DNA of 64,000 nucleotides, taken from Rhodobacteraceae bacterium EhC02. GTDB taxonomy: Bacteria > Pseudomonadota > Alphaproteobacteria > Rhodobacterales > Rhodobacteraceae. Made by a program: the position numbers and the translations under genes. The notes beneath the pieces were generated by a model, which saw nothing but the letters and a program-made list of their open reading frames with translations, ran no database searches and had not been told where the DNA came from. Location: positions 124,001 through 188,000 of the forward strand of contig LXYH01000006.1 of NCBI GenBank assembly GCA_001650895.1, given 5' to 3'. Shown here one piece after another: positions 50,912 to 61,290 of this stretch. Positions within the stretch are counted from its first letter, which is position 1. The number at the start of each line of letters is the position of its first letter.

Positions 50912-51835
50912 TCAGCCTTGGGGTGTCATGCCGGACCGCGCCTTTTCGCGCTTCAGGCCCAGTGAATGTTCGCGCCAGATGATCATGACCCCTGCCAGCA
51001 TCACAAGGCCCGCGCCGATCAGCATCTGATAGGTCGGAACCTCGTCGAAGATGAAATAGCCGATCAGGATCGCGAACAGCATCGAGGCATAATCGAACGG
51101 CGCCACCACACTGGCATCGGCAAAGCGATAGGCCGAGGTCAGGAAGATTTGCCCAAGCCCACCCAGAAGGCCAGCAGCCACCAGAAGACCAGCTTCGAAG
51201 GGTTGGGGTACGACCCAACCGAAGGGCAATGTCAGCAGCGACAGCCCGGTCGCCGTCAGCGAGAAGAAGAATACGATGGCCGAGGTCTGTTCGGTCTGGA
51301 CAAGTTTACGGACATAGATCTGTGCCAGTGCCGCACAGACAGCGCCCATCAGCACCAACATCGCGCCGAAGGCGGCCGATGTATCGACCGTGGGCCCCGA
51401 CAACAGCGTCAGGCGCGGGGCCAGAACAACCAACACGCCGACAAGACCCAATGCGACGGCAAAAAGGCGGAAGGCGCGAACCTCTTCGTTCAGGAACATC
51501 GCGGCAAAAACCACCACAAGCAGCGGAGCGGCATAGCCGATGGCTGTCACCTCGGGCAGCGGCAAGAGCCCCAGACCCGCGAATCCAAGGCCCATCGCCG
51601 CGGTTCCCACGAAACCGCGCCAGAAATGTCCCAGCGGAGATTTGACCCGCAGACCGGTGTGCAGATCATGCCGCATCCAGAGCCAGACCAGAATCACCGG
51701 CATCGCAAAGAAGGATCGGAAAAAAACCGCCTGTCCCGGAGGAACGTGATCCGCCGTGGCCTTGATCAAGGACGCCATGGTGATGAACAGGACCACCGAA
51801 CACAGTTTGAGGATAATACCCCGTAATGGCTGCAT
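50912..51835 (-). CDS. DMT superfamily (EamA) transporter
   Basis: This 307-residue protein has ten membrane helices in two EamA repeats: the first begins ILKLCSVVLFITMASLIKATADHVPPGQAVFFR and contains LLPLPEVTAIGYAAPLLVVVFAAMFLNEEVR; the second ends ILIGYFIFDEVPTYQMLIGAGLVMLAGV. The E at the end of each repeat is the family pattern. RhtA- or RarD-like substrates cannot be told apart. It lies upstream of the P1 peptidase on the same strand with a 67-base gap. Confidence 0.83.
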   Translation of the reverse strand: MQPLRGIILKLCSVVLFITMASLIKATADHVPPGQAVFFRSFFAMPVILVWLWMRHDLHTGLRVKSPLGHFWRGFVGTAAMGLGFAGLGLLPLPEVTAIGYAAPLLVVVFAAMFLNEEVRAFRLFAVALGLVGVLVVLAPRLTLLSGPTVDTSAAFGAMLVLMGAVCAALAQIYVRKLVQTEQTSAIVFFFSLTATGLSLLTLPFGWVVPQPFEAGLLVAAGLLGGLGQIFLTSAYRFADASVVAPFDYASMLFAILIGYFIFDEVPTYQMLIGAGLVMLAGVMIIWREHSLGLKREKARSGMTPQG

Positions 51836-52146
51836 GAATCCCGATCCTTGCCGATGTCACCGGATGCTTGCCCGCCGCACGGGAAAGGTCAATGCCGCCC
51901 GATCGGGACACCAATCAGAGTCCAAAATCAATTCTACTTATGAGCGTATGGCTGATCGGCGGAAAATGCCCGCAAGATCGGCTATTTATTGCTTATTTCG
52001 CTCACATTTTATTGTTCGAAAGTTCATTGCACTACTCTTGCGATACAATGAATTCGCACTCATTTGTGCCGGGATCGCTGACGGACTGCTTCGCAAGGAC
52101 TTGCACGGCCGAGACGGTAGCGACCCCGTAACGAAAGGATGGGACC
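51836..52146. other. 311-base intergenic region upstream of the beta-barrel gene
   Basis: This is the only gene-free stretch above 300 bases. The first half is ordinary; about 51905-52050 is distinctly AT-rich. A TACAAT (52044-52049) could be the -10 of the barrel gene, but no good -35 stands at 16-18 bases, so it may rely on an activator. The last 95 bases would be a leader with TTGCACGGCC and GGCCGAG complementarity. I see no convincing small ORF or small RNA with a terminator. Confidence 0.4.
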
Positions 52147-52737
52147 ATGAAAACGACACGTACTCTGATTGCTGCGCTCAGCGCTTCCGCGTTGGCAGCA
52201 CCCGCATTCGCCGGTTCGGCTGCGCCCGCAGCCATGGAGCCGATGATCGAAGCACCCGCGCCTGTTGCTATCGCAGCCGGCCGCGACTGGACCGGTGGCT
52301 ATGCCGGTCTGCAGCTTGGCTATGCCGATGTCAGCACCAACCTCGCCGGTGTTGGCGGCGATGATGTCATCGGTGGTCTGACCGCCGGTTATGACTTTGA
52401 TCTGGGCAATTATGTCCTGGGTGTCGGTCTGGACGCGGACATCACTGATCTGGCTGTTTCCCCCGCTCTGACGCTGGAGCGCGTGTACCGCCTGAAAGTG
52501 CGCGGTGGTTATGATCTGGGCAATGGCCTGATCTACGCAACCGCTGGCGGCGTTGGCGCGGACATCGACGGCCTGGGCTACGACACCGGCTATTTCGTCG
52601 GTGCCGGCTACGAGCACATGCTGACCGACAACATTTCGCTGGGTGGCGAGGTTCTGTATCACGAGTTCGACAACTTCAAGAGCACCGCAGACATCGAAGC
52701 CACCACCTTCCAGGTGCGTGCGAACTATCGCTTCTGA
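52147..52737 (+). CDS. Small outer-membrane beta-barrel protein (OmpA-like/Omp25 type)
   Basis: This 196-residue protein has a signal peptide (MKTTRTLIAALSASALAAPAFA) and a short Pro/Ala linker, then a barrel domain starting DWTGGYAGLQLGYADVST, with alternating strands (VRGGYDLGNGLIYATAGG, YFVGAGYEHMLTDNISLGGEVLYHEF) and a terminal RANYRF. This is the porin-family/Omp25 pattern; function is structural or unknown. A ribosome site (GAAAGGATGGG) and a strong terminator mark a single-gene unit. Confidence 0.85.
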   Translation: MKTTRTLIAALSASALAAPAFAGSAAPAAMEPMIEAPAPVAIAAGRDWTGGYAGLQLGYADVSTNLAGVGGDDVIGGLTAGYDFDLGNYVLGVGLDADITDLAVSPALTLERVYRLKVRGGYDLGNGLIYATAGGVGADIDGLGYDTGYFVGAGYEHMLTDNISLGGEVLYHEFDNFKSTADIEATTFQVRANYRF

Positions 52738-52763
52738 TCCGGCGATCTGTCCAGACCAACGAA

Positions 52764-52786
52764 AAGGGCGCCCACCGGGCGCCCTT
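52764..52786 (+). terminator. Intrinsic terminator of the beta-barrel gene
   Basis: AAGGGCGCCC-acc-GGGCGCCCTT followed by CTTCTTT lies 27 bases after the stop. It also faces the 3' end of dgkA on the other strand. Confidence 0.85.
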
Positions 52787-52808
52787 CTTCTTTGCGTCGG
52801 GCTGTGGC

Positions 52809-53195
52809 TCAGGCAGCCGACAGCGCGAGATCAAGCAATATCACCGACAAGCATATCCCGTTCGCAAGGATCATCAGGAACACCGCCGCGGATGCGATAT
52901 CCTTGGCCTGTTTCGCAAAAACAGACCAGTCCGGCGAGAGGTGATCCACGATCGCTTCGATTGCGGTGTTCAACGCCTCGACTGCAAGCAACGCAAGCAG
53001 CAGAATCGCCATCAATCCGATCTGGCCCGCCGAGGCGCCCAGCGCCAGAAGCAGCAGCAAGACAAGGACACCGCCAAGGGTTTCCTGGCGAAACGCCGAT
53101 TCCTGCCACAACCGGCGCAATCCGGCCATGGAATAGCCGGTAGCGGCGATCAGATGGGCAAAGCCTGTCTTGCGCTGCGGTTTTTGCTGGCTCAA
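52809..53195 (-). CDS. dgkA: Diacylglycerol kinase
   Basis: This 128-residue inner-membrane trimer recycles diacylglycerol to phosphatidic acid. It has three helices (VLVLLLLLALGASAGQIGL, MAILLLALLAVEALNTAIEAIVD, ASAAVFLMILANGICLSVILL) and the active-site motif EALNTAIEAIVDHLSPD with KQAKDIASAAV. N-terminal FRQE is conserved. The start appears to be TTG 53195, with AAGGGCGG upstream; no ATG precedes the conserved N-terminus. Confidence 0.93.
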   Translation of the reverse strand: MSQQKPQRKTGFAHLIAATGYSMAGLRRLWQESAFRQETLGGVLVLLLLLALGASAGQIGLMAILLLALLAVEALNTAIEAIVDHLSPDWSVFAKQAKDIASAAVFLMILANGICLSVILLDLALSAA

Positions 53196-53226
53196 CTTGC
53201 GCCGCCCTTGGCTGGATCAGCGCGCG

Positions 53227-53724
53227 TCATCTGCGTGGCAAGACCCAGTTGGGCCGCGGGAAATGACAGGTGTAACCATTTGGAATACGCTCAAGGTAAT
53301 CCTGATGCTCGGGTTCGGCTGTCCAGAAATCACCAACCGGCTCTACCTCGGTCACGACCTTGCCCGGCCAGATCCCCGAGGCCTCGACATCCGCGATGGT
53401 TTGCAACGCCTCTTCCTTCTGGGCCTCGTCCACGTAGTAAATGGCCGAACGGTAGGACAGGCCGATGTCATTGCCCTGCCTGTTCAGCGTGGTCGGGTCG
53501 TGGATCTGGAAAAAGAACTCCAGCAGACGCCGATAGGTGATGCGCGCCGGATCGAAGATGATCTCGATCCCTTCGGCATGGGTGCCGTGGTTGCGATAGG
53601 TGGCGTTGGGGACGTTGCCGCCGGTATAGCCCACCCGCGTACGCAGAACGCCGGGAAGTTTGCGGATCAGATCCTGCATGCCCCAAAAACAGCCACCCGC
53701 CAGCACCGCGCGTTCTTCAGTCAT
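53227..53724 (-). CDS. msrA: Peptide methionine (S)-S-oxide reductase
   Basis: MsrA repairs S-epimers of methionine sulfoxide. The 165-residue protein has the catalytic motif [10 protein letters not shown] (Cys at about residue 12), the RVGYTGG segment, [11 protein letters not shown] and the C-terminal region [15 protein letters not shown], with a resolving Cys. The start overlaps the msrB stop (ATGA), so msrB-msrA is one transcript. Confidence 0.95.
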   Translation of the reverse strand: MTEERAVLAGGCFWGMQDLIRKLPGVLRTRVGYTGGNVPNATYRNHGTHAEGIEIIFDPARITYRRLLEFFFQIHDPTTLNRQGNDIGLSYRSAIYYVDEAQKEEALQTIADVEASGIWPGKVVTEVEPVGDFWTAEPEHQDYLERIPNGYTCHFPRPNWVLPRR

Positions 53725-54170
53725 CGCAGATCCTCCACCTGGTCCAGATAGGCGCCATAGCCTTCGGCTTCCATGTCATCGCGGTGCACAAAACGCAACG
53801 AGGCCGAATTGATGCAATAGCGCAAGCCACCCCGATCGCGGGGACCATCGGGAAAGACATGGCCAAGATGGCTGTCACCATAAGTGCTGCGCACTTCGAC
53901 GCGGACCATGCCATGCGTGGTATCGGTCAGTTCCTGGATATGCGCAGCTTCGATCGGTTTGGTGAAGCTGGGCCAGCCACACCCGCTTTCATACTTGTCG
54001 GACGAGGCAAAAAGAGGCTCGCCAGAGACGACATCGACGTAAATCCCCGGCTCCTTGTTGCGCAGCAGCTTGCCCGATCCCGGCCGTTCCGTACCACTTT
54101 CCTGCGTGACCCAGAACTGTTCCGGCGTCAGGCTTGCGACCACATCGGGGTTTCTTTCATATTTCGGCAT
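53721..54170 (-). CDS. msrB: Peptide methionine (R)-S-oxide reductase
   Basis: MsrB repairs R-epimers. The 149-residue protein includes [20 protein letters not shown], the conserved ESGCGWPSF and the catalytic Cys in [13 protein letters not shown]. The zinc CxxC pairs of some MsrBs are absent, replaced by SSDKY and [11 protein letters not shown]-type residues, which marks the metal-free form. I chose ATG 54170 with GGAG six bases upstream over ATG 54200. Confidence 0.94.
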   Translation of the reverse strand: MPKYERNPDVVASLTPEQFWVTQESGTERPGSGKLLRNKEPGIYVDVVSGEPLFASSDKYESGCGWPSFTKPIEAAHIQELTDTTHGMVRVEVRSTYGDSHLGHVFPDGPRDRGGLRYCINSASLRFVHRDDMEAEGYGAYLDQVEDLR

Positions 54171-54282
54171 AACAGTCTCCGTGCTGGCCTGATCTGACAT
54201 GAAAGCTGCATCTCACAGCCTTGCTTTCAAGGCACATCCGGCTTTTCATCCCGTTTCTCGCAGTCAAAATACCGAGATCGCC

Positions 54283-55325
<1,043 letters not shown>

Positions 55326-55329
<4 letters not shown>

Positions 55330-56522
55330 CTGATCACCTCCAAGTCACGCCCCACCTCGGCAAAGGCATCGACCGCCCGATCCAGCATGTCGCGGTTCAG
55401 TGCCGCCGACATCTGCGTGCGGATGCGGTCCTGCCCGCGCGGGACCACGGGAAACGAAAAAGCAGTCACAAACACGCCCTTTTCATGCAGACGCGCAGCC
55501 ATATCGCGGGCCAGTTTGGGATCACGCAACATGACCGGGATGATCGCATGCTCACCCGGCAGCAGCTCGAACCCCAAGGCACCCATGCGGGCGCGGAAAT
55601 AGGCGGCGTTTTCCCACAAGGCGGCCCGCAGGGCCGTACCGTTTTCCAGCATGTCGAATACCTTGAGGCTGGTTGCCGCGATCACCGGCGCCAAGGTGTT
55701 GGAAAAGAGATAGGGGCGTGACCGCTGTCGCAGCCAGTCGATGACAGGCGCACTGGCGGCCGTATAACCGCCCGAGGCCCCGCCCAGCGCCTTGCCCAGG
55801 GTACCCGTAATGATATCGACCCTCTCCAGCACGCCACAGGCTTCGGCGGTGCCACGCCCGGTCGGGCCGACAAATCCGACGGCATGGCTGTCGTCCACCA
55901 TCACCATGGCATCATGACGCTCGGCCAGATCGCAGATCTGCTCCAGCTTGGCCATGTAGCCATCCATCGAGAATATCCCGTCCGTCGCGATCAGCCGGTG
56001 TCGCGCACCCGAGGCGGCCTGTAACTGCGCCTCGAGGTCGGCCATGTCCGAATTGGCGTAGCGCAGGCGCTGCGCCTTGCACAAACGCACACCATCAATG
56101 ATGCTGGCATGGTTCAGCGCATCCGAGATGATCGCATCCTCGGGTCCCAGAAGCGTCTCGAACAGGCCTGTATTGGCATCAAAGCAGCTTGAATAGAGTA
56201 TGGAATCCTCCATCCCCAGAAAGCCCGCGATCCGTGCCTCCAGCGCCTTGTGTTCTTCCTGCGTGCCACAGATGAAACGGACCGAGGCCATGCCGTATCC
56301 ATAGCGCTCCAGCGCCGCGCGACCTGCTTCGACAAGGTCGGGATGATCCGCCAAGCCAAGGTAATTGTTGGCGCACAGGTTGATGGCCAAACCGTCACCC
56401 TCGACCAACACTTCCCCCGATTGCGGCGAGGCGATCACGCGCTCGACCTTGTACAGCCCCTCGTCGCGCAGACCGTCAAGCCGTTCGGCAAGGTCTTCAT
56501 CGAACCTGTCTGCTGCGCGCAT
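55326..56522 (-). CDS. kbl: 2-amino-3-ketobutyrate CoA ligase (glycine C-acetyltransferase)
   Basis: Kbl cleaves 2-amino-3-ketobutyrate with CoA to glycine and acetyl-CoA. The 398-residue alpha-oxoamine synthase shows [39 protein letters not shown], the [17 protein letters not shown] Asp-His pair and the PLP-Lys in [15 protein letters not shown] (about residue 247). I chose ATG 56522 after AGGAGG. First gene of kbl-tdh. Confidence 0.96.
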
Positions 56523-56598
56523 CCTGTTTGTCCTCCTGCTGATATCTTTCGAGCATAGCATGCCGTGGCGCGATGCTCATCCCGCATTCAGCGCCCGG

Positions 56599-58614
56599 TC
56601 AGATGGCGATTGCATCAGTGGCAACGCGCGGCCGGCCGTTTGCCTCCACAGTCAGGACCGCTTCGATGAAGACCGACCGCCCTTCGATCTCGGCGCAGCG
56701 CACATCGCGGGCGGTCTGCAACAGGATATCTGCCGCGCCGGCCATGCGGGCCTCTGACTCCGCGTCCGCGCGCAAGGCTGCTTCAAGCCGGTCCATGGCA
56801 CGTTCAGGATCACCGAAATCCTCGGGGCCAGTTTCCAGGTGGACGCGGTACTTCCCCTCGGAAGGCGCCGTAACAGTGCCTGTCTTGCGGAAACTGACCT
56901 GTCCGACAACCGCACCGATTGCATTGGCGACACCGGCATGTTCCGGCAGGATCATCCGGGTATTCAGGCGTTGACCAACAGCGGGGTAATAGCTTGATGC
57001 GGACGCCCCAAGACCGATGACGTCCACCGCAAGACCGGCCTGCAAGGCAACCAGCCCGCGATGCCCGGAAAGGCCGCGATGCATCAGGACATGCCGGGCC
57101 AGTTCCGCGGGCGGCAGACCGAAGCCCTGATCTTCTTCGGCGAAGGCGGTTTCAAGCAAAGCAATAACTGTTTGCTCTGTCAGGCGGTCAACGATCATCC
57201 GGGCCATCGTGCCCGGATCACGCGCCAGCACCTCGCCCGACCCGGTACGCCTGCGCCCCATCAGGATCAGCGCCTTTTCAGCGGCCTCGTGATCCCAGGT
57301 GCGCAGCGCGCCCAGTGCATGGCTTGCATCAGACGGGGTCAGCCCCGCCACCTGCACCAGGCCCCGTGCGACAAGCCGTTGCAGCGCCTGCCCATCCAGC
57401 CTGGTACGAAGAACGGCGGCCAGGGGATGCGTCATGTCGCCAATGCGCTGCAACAGAGCCTGTTCGCGGTCTGACAGCCCCCCGGCCTCGATCCCCTGAA
57501 CCGCCCGGACAAAGCGACCATCATGTTCGCCCGGCACCGCGCTGCGCAGCTGCGTATCAAGCGCGGCATGCACCACATCCGGCGCGTCATGACCAACCAG
57601 GCTGATCGGCAGCAGGCGCCTTGGCCCCAGGGTGACCCCGCCATCCAGACCATCAGAGATCACATGTACTTCGCTATCGCCGCCCAGGCCATGGGTGCGC
57701 ATGGCGACAGCCTCGACCATGGTTCTGTATGGGCCGACCTGGGCGCCATTCGGGTCTATTGCAGGCTTTCCATTGCGCAGAACCGCGACATCGGTTGTCG
57801 TACCGCCGATATCCGACACGATCGCCATATCCGACCCCGTCAGCCAGCGCGCGCCGACAATGCTGGCCGCAGGACCGCTGAGAATGGTTTCGATCGGTCG
57901 CGCCTTGGCTTGCGCCGCGGACATCAACGCGCCATCCCCGCGCACCACCATCAGCGGCGCGTGAATGCCGATTTCCTTCAATACGTCTTCGGCCCTGCCG
58001 ATCAAACGATGGGTCATGCCGATCAACCGCGCATTCAGAACAGCGGTGAGGGCACGCTTGGGGCCGTTCAACCGCGCTGACAGATGATGCGAACAACTGA
58101 CTGGCCGGCCTGTTCTGGACGTGATGATCTCGGCGGCGCGGTTCTCATGCGCGGGGTTCCGGGTTGCAAATTGTGACGCAACCGCGAAGCCTGACACCCC
58201 GGAAACAGTGTCTAACCATGCCTCAAGCTGCTTGACATCCAAGGGTGCCAACTCTGTTCCGGCATGGGTGTGGCCGCCCTTCAGGACGACGAAGGGATCC
58301 CCGCGCAAGGCGTCGGCAAGGCCATGGGTTTCAAGATCCCGCGCCTCGAACCCGATGTAGACAAGTGCAACACGCCCTCCCTGCCCTTCGACCAGCGCAT
58401 TTGTGGCCAGCGTGGTGGACAGTGATGCCATGGCGATGGCGCCCGGTTCGACCCCGGCCTGCCCGAGGACAGCGCGCACGGCCGTACCAATGCCAAGCGC
58501 CAGGTCGTGCCGCGTTGTCAGGGACTTGGCGCTGGCCACAACCTCGCGTTCGTCGCGCACCAGCACGGCATCGGTATAGGTGCCGCCAGTATCCACACCC
58601 AGCAACAACGCCAT
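56599..58614 (-). CDS. Hydantoinase A/oxoprolinase family protein (HyuA-like), without HyuB partner
   Basis: This 671-residue actin-fold ATPase domain protein starts MALLLGVDTGGTYTDAVLV, the phosphate-1 loop, and has ATNALVEG, the VSDIGGTTTDVAVL phosphate-2 motif (about residues 270-283) and GLGGDSEV. It lies at the shorter end for HyuA (about 680-700). Such proteins cleave ring lactams such as N-methylhydantoin or 5-oxoproline, or carboxylate acetone, with a HyuB subunit. No HyuB is adjacent on either side. AGGAGAGG precedes ATG 58614. Confidence 0.85.
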   Translation of the reverse strand: MALLLGVDTGGTYTDAVLVRDEREVVASAKSLTTRHDLALGIGTAVRAVLGQAGVEPGAIAMASLSTTLATNALVEGQGGRVALVYIGFEARDLETHGLADALRGDPFVVLKGGHTHAGTELAPLDVKQLEAWLDTVSGVSGFAVASQFATRNPAHENRAAEIITSRTGRPVSCSHHLSARLNGPKRALTAVLNARLIGMTHRLIGRAEDVLKEIGIHAPLMVVRGDGALMSAAQAKARPIETILSGPAASIVGARWLTGSDMAIVSDIGGTTTDVAVLRNGKPAIDPNGAQVGPYRTMVEAVAMRTHGLGGDSEVHVISDGLDGGVTLGPRRLLPISLVGHDAPDVVHAALDTQLRSAVPGEHDGRFVRAVQGIEAGGLSDREQALLQRIGDMTHPLAAVLRTRLDGQALQRLVARGLVQVAGLTPSDASHALGALRTWDHEAAEKALILMGRRRTGSGEVLARDPGTMARMIVDRLTEQTVIALLETAFAEEDQGFGLPPAELARHVLMHRGLSGHRGLVALQAGLAVDVIGLGASASSYYPAVGQRLNTRMILPEHAGVANAIGAVVGQVSFRKTGTVTAPSEGKYRVHLETGPEDFGDPERAMDRLEAALRADAESEARMAGAADILLQTARDVRCAEIEGRSVFIEAVLTVEANGRPRVATDAIAI

Positions 58615-58662
58615 GGGCCTCTCCTTCACAATGGTCTGTCAGGGTGTAGCCCAGTCTGGCGA

Positions 58663-59712
58663 CTAAACCATTCCATTTGCGTCATCTTGCAGTCGCTTCA
58701 CAGCCCAGCGCGCCGCATCCGCCACCTCTGCGGCGGGATCATCCACCAGAGACTGTGCAGACCCCATCAGCGCGACATCGCCGGAATTGCCGATGGCGTA
58801 AAGAACGTTCCGCACGAACCTGTCCCGCCCGATCCGCTTGATCGGCGAGCCTGAGAAGAACGCACGAAAGCTGGCGTCGTCCAGGGCCGCAAGATCCGCG
58901 AGGGGTGGAGATTGAAGATCGGGTCGCGCCTTGTATCCGATCTCGCGTGCGGCAACCGCGAACTTGTTCCATGGGCAAACAGCCAGGCAGTCATCGCAGC
59001 CGTAAATGCGGTTTCCCATCAGGGGCCGCAATTCGGGGTCGACCGGCCCCTTATGCTCGATCGTCAAATAAGAGATGCACCGCCGCGCATCCAGTTTGTA
59101 GGGGGCCGGAAACGCCCCGGTCGGGCAGATATCAAGACAATTCCGGCACGATCCGCAGTGATCCGCCTCGGCGGGATCGGCTGGAAATTCAAGCGTCGTG
59201 AAAACCGATCCTATGAAAAACCAGCTTCCCAGCTGGCGGCTGACAAGGTTCGTATGCTTGCCTTGCCAGCCCAAGCCAGCAGCCTGCCCAAGGGGTTTTT
59301 CCGGGACCGGCGCCGTATCGACAAAGACTTTGACCTCACCACCGCCCTGCGCGATCAGCCAGCGGGCCAGACGCTTGAGCCGCTTCTTGACCAGGTCATG
59401 GTAGTCGCGGTTTTGCGCATAAACAGACACTGTTCCGGCGCTTTTCGCATCCAGCGCTGCCAAAGGGTCGCCTTGCGGCATATAGCTTTCGCCCAGCATG
59501 ATCACCGAACGTGCGGCGGGCCAAAGGGCTGCGGGATCACCACGCCAGTGGCTGCGCTCCTCCAGCCAGGTCATCTGGCCATGATACCCTGCCTGCAGAA
59601 ATGCCGCCAACCTGTCCGGCACCTGCGGCACATCCCAGGGACGGCAAATGCGGCAGGCGTCAAAACCCTCTGCGAGGGCTTGTTCAACCAATTCTTGCTT
59701 CAGCCTGTCCAC
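58663..59712 (-). CDS. queG: Epoxyqueuosine reductase
   Basis: QueG reduces epoxyqueuosine to queuosine in tRNA using cobalamin and two [4Fe-4S] clusters. The 349-residue protein has [49 protein letters not shown], cluster cysteines in [16 protein letters not shown] and [11 protein letters not shown], and a C-terminal HEAT-like stretch. The need for cobalamin fits the cobO gene in the same window. GTG start at 59712. Confidence 0.95.
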   Translation of the reverse strand: MDRLKQELVEQALAEGFDACRICRPWDVPQVPDRLAAFLQAGYHGQMTWLEERSHWRGDPAALWPAARSVIMLGESYMPQGDPLAALDAKSAGTVSVYAQNRDYHDLVKKRLKRLARWLIAQGGGEVKVFVDTAPVPEKPLGQAAGLGWQGKHTNLVSRQLGSWFFIGSVFTTLEFPADPAEADHCGSCRNCLDICPTGAFPAPYKLDARRCISYLTIEHKGPVDPELRPLMGNRIYGCDDCLAVCPWNKFAVAAREIGYKARPDLQSPPLADLAALDDASFRAFFSGSPIKRIGRDRFVRNVLYAIGNSGDVALMGSAQSLVDDPAAEVADAARWAVKRLQDDANGMV

Positions 59713-59793
59713 GGCATGCCTGCGGTCGCGTCTTTTCCGGGGTTTCGGGCAACGAGCACAATAGACAGCGCGCCCTGGCCGGTCCCGATCCTA

Positions 59794-60459
59794 TCAGAAA
59801 TCAAGATCGGCATAATGGGCAGGTGGCGGGAAACCGGGAACCTGATCCGCAAGGATCGACCTGAAAGCCGGCCGCGACTTGATGGTCGCGTACCAGTCCT
59901 TGACGGATTGTGACCGGTTCCAATCCACGTCGCTGATATAATCAAGTGATGACAGATGCGCGGCTGCGGCGAAATCAGCCAGGGTGATCGTGTCACCAGC
60001 CAGCCAGCGGCGGTGATCCAGCAACCAGGACATGTAATCCAGGTGAAACTTGATCGCCTTGGCGCCGTCCTTCACGTTGCGACTGTCGGGAAAGCCGCGC
60101 GCCATGATTTTCTTGTTCACCCGCTCATACAGCAGTTTGGAGGTGACCTCCTGGTGAAACTTGTCATCGAACCAAGAGACAAGACGGCGCACCTCGTAAC
60201 GCTCATCCCGGCCACGTGGCATCAGCGAAGGGTCCGGGTAAGCCTCTTCAAGGTATTCGCAGATCGCGGCACTCTCGGACATCGTCTTGCCATCGATCTT
60301 GAGAACGGGAACCTTGGCCGCAGGGTTGCGCCGCAGGAAATCAGGCGAGGGTTCCCAATACCGTTCTTCAACCAGTTCACACTCGATCCGCTTCTCGGCC
60401 AGGCTCAGGCGCACTTTTCGGCAGAATGGGGACAAAGGAACGTGGAATAGCCGCGCCAT
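59794..60459 (-). CDS. Glutathione S-transferase family protein
   Basis: This 221-residue GST has a thioredoxin-fold N-terminus (ARLFHVPLSPFCRKVRLSLAEK) with Ser and Cys at the S-PF-C-R active site, cis-Pro in AKVPVLKIDG and the SESAAICEYLEE glutathione motif, then a helical domain with FAAAAHLSSLDYI. The SPFCRK arrangement recalls stringent-starvation or omega-like GSTs; function is unknown. It lies between queG and mtgA, same strand. Confidence 0.88.
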   Translation of the reverse strand: MARLFHVPLSPFCRKVRLSLAEKRIECELVEERYWEPSPDFLRRNPAAKVPVLKIDGKTMSESAAICEYLEEAYPDPSLMPRGRDERYEVRRLVSWFDDKFHQEVTSKLLYERVNKKIMARGFPDSRNVKDGAKAIKFHLDYMSWLLDHRRWLAGDTITLADFAAAAHLSSLDYISDVDWNRSQSVKDWYATIKSRPAFRSILADQVPGFPPPAHYADLDF

Positions 60460-60519
60460 GGGACGATCTTGCCTTCAATTACGGATTGATCTCCTGCATG
60501 CCCTGCCCGGCGCAGTTTT

Positions 60520-61266
60520 TCAATCCTCGAAACAGGCAGCCCTGCCATCCTTGGCGATCAATTGCGCCCCATCCTGGATCAGGGCGATGCGTCGCTGCTG
60601 TGACGACGTCGGATTCGAGGCAGAGCGTGCCTTGGGCGCCGGCAGCACCATGGCCAGGCTGGCCGCCTGCTGTGCCGAAAGGCTTTCAGGGCCAATTCCG
60701 AAATAGTGCCATGCCGCGGCATGAACGCCAAAAACACCTTCGTCGAATTCCGCGATGTTGAGGTAGACCTCCAGGATTCGACGCTTGGACCATGTCATCT
60801 CGACCATTGGGGTCAGCAGGGCCTCAAGCGCCTTGCGGCCCCAATTCCGCCCGTGCCAGAGGAAGGCGTTCTTCACGACCTGCTGCGTGATCGTCGAGGC
60901 GCCCCTGTTCGCGCCTGAATCGATGGCCGTCTTGATCGCGTCCAGATCAAAGCCGGTGTGAAGGCAGAAATTGGCATCCTCCGCGGCCACGACAGAACGC
61001 AGCATCACGGGCGCAACCAGATCCGCATCGACCCATTGGCGATCGATCTCGCCAAGATAGCGTTTCTCGGACAGGATATAGGCCGTCGTCGGGGGATTGA
61101 TCACCTTGTAGGACACCACCCAGACAGCAAGCAGGACAGCCGCACCCAGAAGGGCACGGATCAGCCAACGCCTGAGAAACCGCAGAGGCGATATTCGCCG
61201 CACGGCAGGAGCAGGTTTTGACCGTGATGTATTTGTCTTGCGTGCCACAGGCACAGCTATAGGCAA
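60520..61266 (-). CDS. mtgA: Monofunctional peptidoglycan glycosyltransferase
   Basis: MtgA polymerises lipid II into glycan strands at the inner membrane. The 248-residue GT51 protein has one N-terminal helix (ALLGAAVLLAVWVVSYKVI, about residues 38-56), the catalytic motif VVAAEDANFCLHTGFD, GASTITQQVVKN and RRILEVYLNIAEFDEGVFGVHAAAWHYFG. No ATG precedes the transmembrane region; TTG 61266 or the GTG 12 bases later are the likely starts. Its downstream neighbour is a GST gene. Confidence 0.93.
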   Translation of the reverse strand: MPIAVPVARKTNTSRSKPAPAVRRISPLRFLRRWLIRALLGAAVLLAVWVVSYKVINPPTTAYILSEKRYLGEIDRQWVDADLVAPVMLRSVVAAEDANFCLHTGFDLDAIKTAIDSGANRGASTITQQVVKNAFLWHGRNWGRKALEALLTPMVEMTWSKRRILEVYLNIAEFDEGVFGVHAAAWHYFGIGPESLSAQQAASLAMVLPAPKARSASNPTSSQQRRIALIQDGAQLIAKDGRAACFED

Positions 61267-61290
61267 GCCGCGCGCATTCGGAAAGACCGC

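Noticed and set aside
52044-52049. TACAAT as a promoter of the beta-barrel gene
   Set aside because: No acceptable -35 at 16-18 bp; noted only in the intergenic description.
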